From: Streptosporangium lutulentum
Lineage (GTDB): Bacteria; Actinomycetota; Actinomycetes; Streptosporangiales; Streptosporangiaceae
Assembly (NCBI RefSeq): GCF_030811455.1
Contig: NZ_JAUSQU010000001.1
Location: 4,340,001-4,404,000 of the forward strand
Direction: 5' to 3'
Length of the DNA stretch: 64,000 nt
Positions 62,779 to 64,000 of this stretch are shown here, piece by piece; the stretch's first letter is position 1, and each line of letters begins with the position of its first letter. Position numbers and translations under genes: made by a program. The notes below the pieces were generated by a model. That model did no database searches and was not told where the DNA came from. It saw only the letters and a list, made by a program, of their open reading frames with translations.

Positions 62779-63830
62779 TGGGTCGACGTCGTTCCGAACT
62801 GGTGACCCTTACCGACGTGGCCAAGCGCGCCGGGGTGTCCGTGGCGACGGCCTCCAAGGCCCTCAACAACCGGTCCGAGGTCGCCGACGAGACCCGGGCA
62901 CGGGTACGGCGCGCGGCGGCGGAGCTGTCCTTCCAGCCCAACGCGCTCGCCCGCGGGCTGATCTCCGGCCGTACCCGCACCATCGGGCTGCTCACCGACG
63001 AGCTCGGCGGGCGCTTCTCCATGCCGGTGCTGCTCGGCGTGGAGAACGCGCTGGGCAACCAGGAGATGTCGGTGGTGCTCTGCGACGCGCGGGGCGACGC
63101 CATCCGCCGCCGGCACTACATCCGCGCCCTGGCCGCCCGGCAGGTCGACGGGTTCATCATCCTGGGCGAGAGCAACGACGTCCGCCCGTCGCTGACCCAC
63201 GACATCCCCGTACCGGTGGTGTACGTCTACGGCGAGTCCAGCGACCCCGGCGACCTGTCGATTCTCGCCGACGACGCGGACGGCGCGCGCCTGGCCGCCG
63301 AACACCTCCTGTCACTCCAGCGCCGCCGCATCGGGCACATCACCGGCCCGCGGTCCTACCGCGCCGTCCGTGACCGGGCGAGCGCCCTGTGCGGGGTGCT
63401 GCGCGACCGCGGACTCGCCCTGGCCGGAGGGGACCCCCTCTACGGCGAATGGTCGCGCCGCTGGGGACGGCACGCGACGCACATGCTGCTCGCCGCCGAA
63501 CCCGGGGTGGACGCGATCTTCTGCGGCAACGACCAGATCGCCGACGGGGCCTGCGAGACCCTGGACGACCTCGGCCGGCTGATCCCCGACGACGTAGCGG
63601 TGGTGGGCTACGACAACTGGGAGGCGCTGGCGGCCGACTGCCGTCCGCCGCTGACCACCATCGACCTCAACCTGGAACAGCTGGGCGCCATCGCGGTGCG
63701 GCATCTCTCCGCCGCCCTGGACGGGCACCACAGATCCGGCGTCATCCGGCAGCCGGGGCGGCTGGTGGTCCGGGAGTCGACCGGCCCGCTGCCGCGCAGG
63801 CAGGCGCTGGAGCACTCCGTCACGGGGTGA
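62778..63830 (+). CDS. LacI-family regulator of the six-hairpin glycosidase
   Basis: 350 aa from TTG 62778 (GAAAGGA upstream); GTG 62802 is an alternative. Helix-turn-helix: VTLTDVAKRAGVSVATASKALNN; sensor domain: RTRTIGLLTDELGGRFSMPVLL, DADGARLAAEHLLSL, AIFCGNDQIADGACETLDDLG and VAVVGYDNWEALAADCRPPLTTI. Its divergent position beside the glycosidase and the palindromes in the 228-bp gap make it the local regulator. Effector sugar unknown. Confidence 0.92.
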   Translation: MGRRRSELVTLTDVAKRAGVSVATASKALNNRSEVADETRARVRRAAAELSFQPNALARGLISGRTRTIGLLTDELGGRFSMPVLLGVENALGNQEMSVVLCDARGDAIRRRHYIRALAARQVDGFIILGESNDVRPSLTHDIPVPVVYVYGESSDPGDLSILADDADGARLAAEHLLSLQRRRIGHITGPRSYRAVRDRASALCGVLRDRGLALAGGDPLYGEWSRRWGRHATHMLLAAEPGVDAIFCGNDQIADGACETLDDLGRLIPDDVAVVGYDNWEALAADCRPPLTTIDLNLEQLGAIAVRHLSAALDGHHRSGVIRQPGRLVVRESTGPLPRRQALEHSVTG

Positions 63831-63870
63831 GCCGCGCGGCTTCCGTCCGGCGCCGAGAACCGGCTCCGTG

Positions 63871-63969
63871 GTGAAGACCCCGCGGTGAAGACCCCGCGGT
63901 GAAAGCCCGGCGGTGAAGACCCCGCGGCGAGGACCGGCTCCGCGGTGAGGGTCCCGCGGTGGTCCCGCG
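63871..63969. repeat. 14-bp GC-rich tandem repeats after lacI
   Basis: Units GTGAAGACCCCGCG at 63871, 63885 and 63913, with variants at 63899 and 63945, an 18-bp variant at 63927 and an 11-bp variant at 63959. The array may continue in degenerate form to the window end. Like the 18-bp array at 52263, most units begin with GTGA. Confidence 0.85.
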
Positions 63970-64000
63970 GTGGTGGGTCCGGCCACCGCCCACCCCGGGA

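Noticed and set aside
63871..64000. CRISPR array or coding repeat
   Set aside because: 14-bp abutting units without spacers; frames through it are not supported by homology.

Overview
The window is high-GC, gene-dense DNA with strong G/C preference at third codon positions. An SsgB-type sporulation protein, an F420-type luciferase-like oxidoreductase, phosphatidylinositol-mannoside (PIM) genes, LacI-controlled secreted glycosidases and a Gly-Cys-Val tRNA cluster point to a sporulating filamentous actinomycete, most likely of the Streptosporangiaceae type. The family assignment is inference from gene content; no 16S gene is present.

Left part (1-20 kb), mostly housekeeping: a PhoD-type phosphatase cut by the left edge with a PHO-box-like element, pdxS, a DUF3048 lipoprotein, and the PIM set pgsA, patA, pimA plus a small membrane protein, all on the minus strand. 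A 92-bp tandem repeat lies exactly between patA and pimA. EF-G2, a family-10-like glycosyl hydrolase, a large phosphatase-fold membrane protein, a HIT protein, an Asp23 protein, thrS, a GH25 lysozyme, dapD and a PAP2-like protein follow, then an LLM oxidoreductase. thrS, HIT and the PIM genes are the dispersed parts of a block that is compact in mycobacteria.

Middle (20-30.6 kb): tRNA-Val(CAC), ssgB, a divergent DUF305/LVIVD lipoprotein pair, pabC-pabB, hutH, and the tRNA cluster Gly(GCC)-Cys(GCA)-Val(GAC). Next comes a frayed stretch (28.0-30.6 kb) with an acetyltransferase, a GntR-like remnant, a flavin reductase-like protein, a truncated SnoaL/SgcJ-like gene and a PPOX protein.

The most notable system is 30.9-44.5 kb. 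Two secreted proteins carry the GH87 (alpha-1,3-glucanase) architecture and catalytic Asp spacing. They flank a LacI regulator, a sugar-binding lipoprotein, two ABC permeases and a cytoplasmic GH13 alpha-glucosidase. This reads as a complete pathway: cut alpha-1,3-glucan outside, import the oligosaccharides, hydrolyse them inside. The intergenic DNA carries repeated palindromic operator candidates.

Right part (44.5-64 kb): a YchJ protein, an acetyltransferase, an O-methyltransferase, a TetR regulator divergent from an asparagine synthetase, a DUF4956/VTC-domain pair, and a LysR regulator followed by an 18-bp repeat array and a palindromic operator candidate. These precede a four-gene molybdenum NAD-dependent formate dehydrogenase operon (fdsGBAD-like). 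A DUF4331 protein and a second LacI-controlled secreted glycosidase (six-hairpin type with two discoidin domains) end the window. Several intergenic regions carry degenerate GC-rich tandem repeats.
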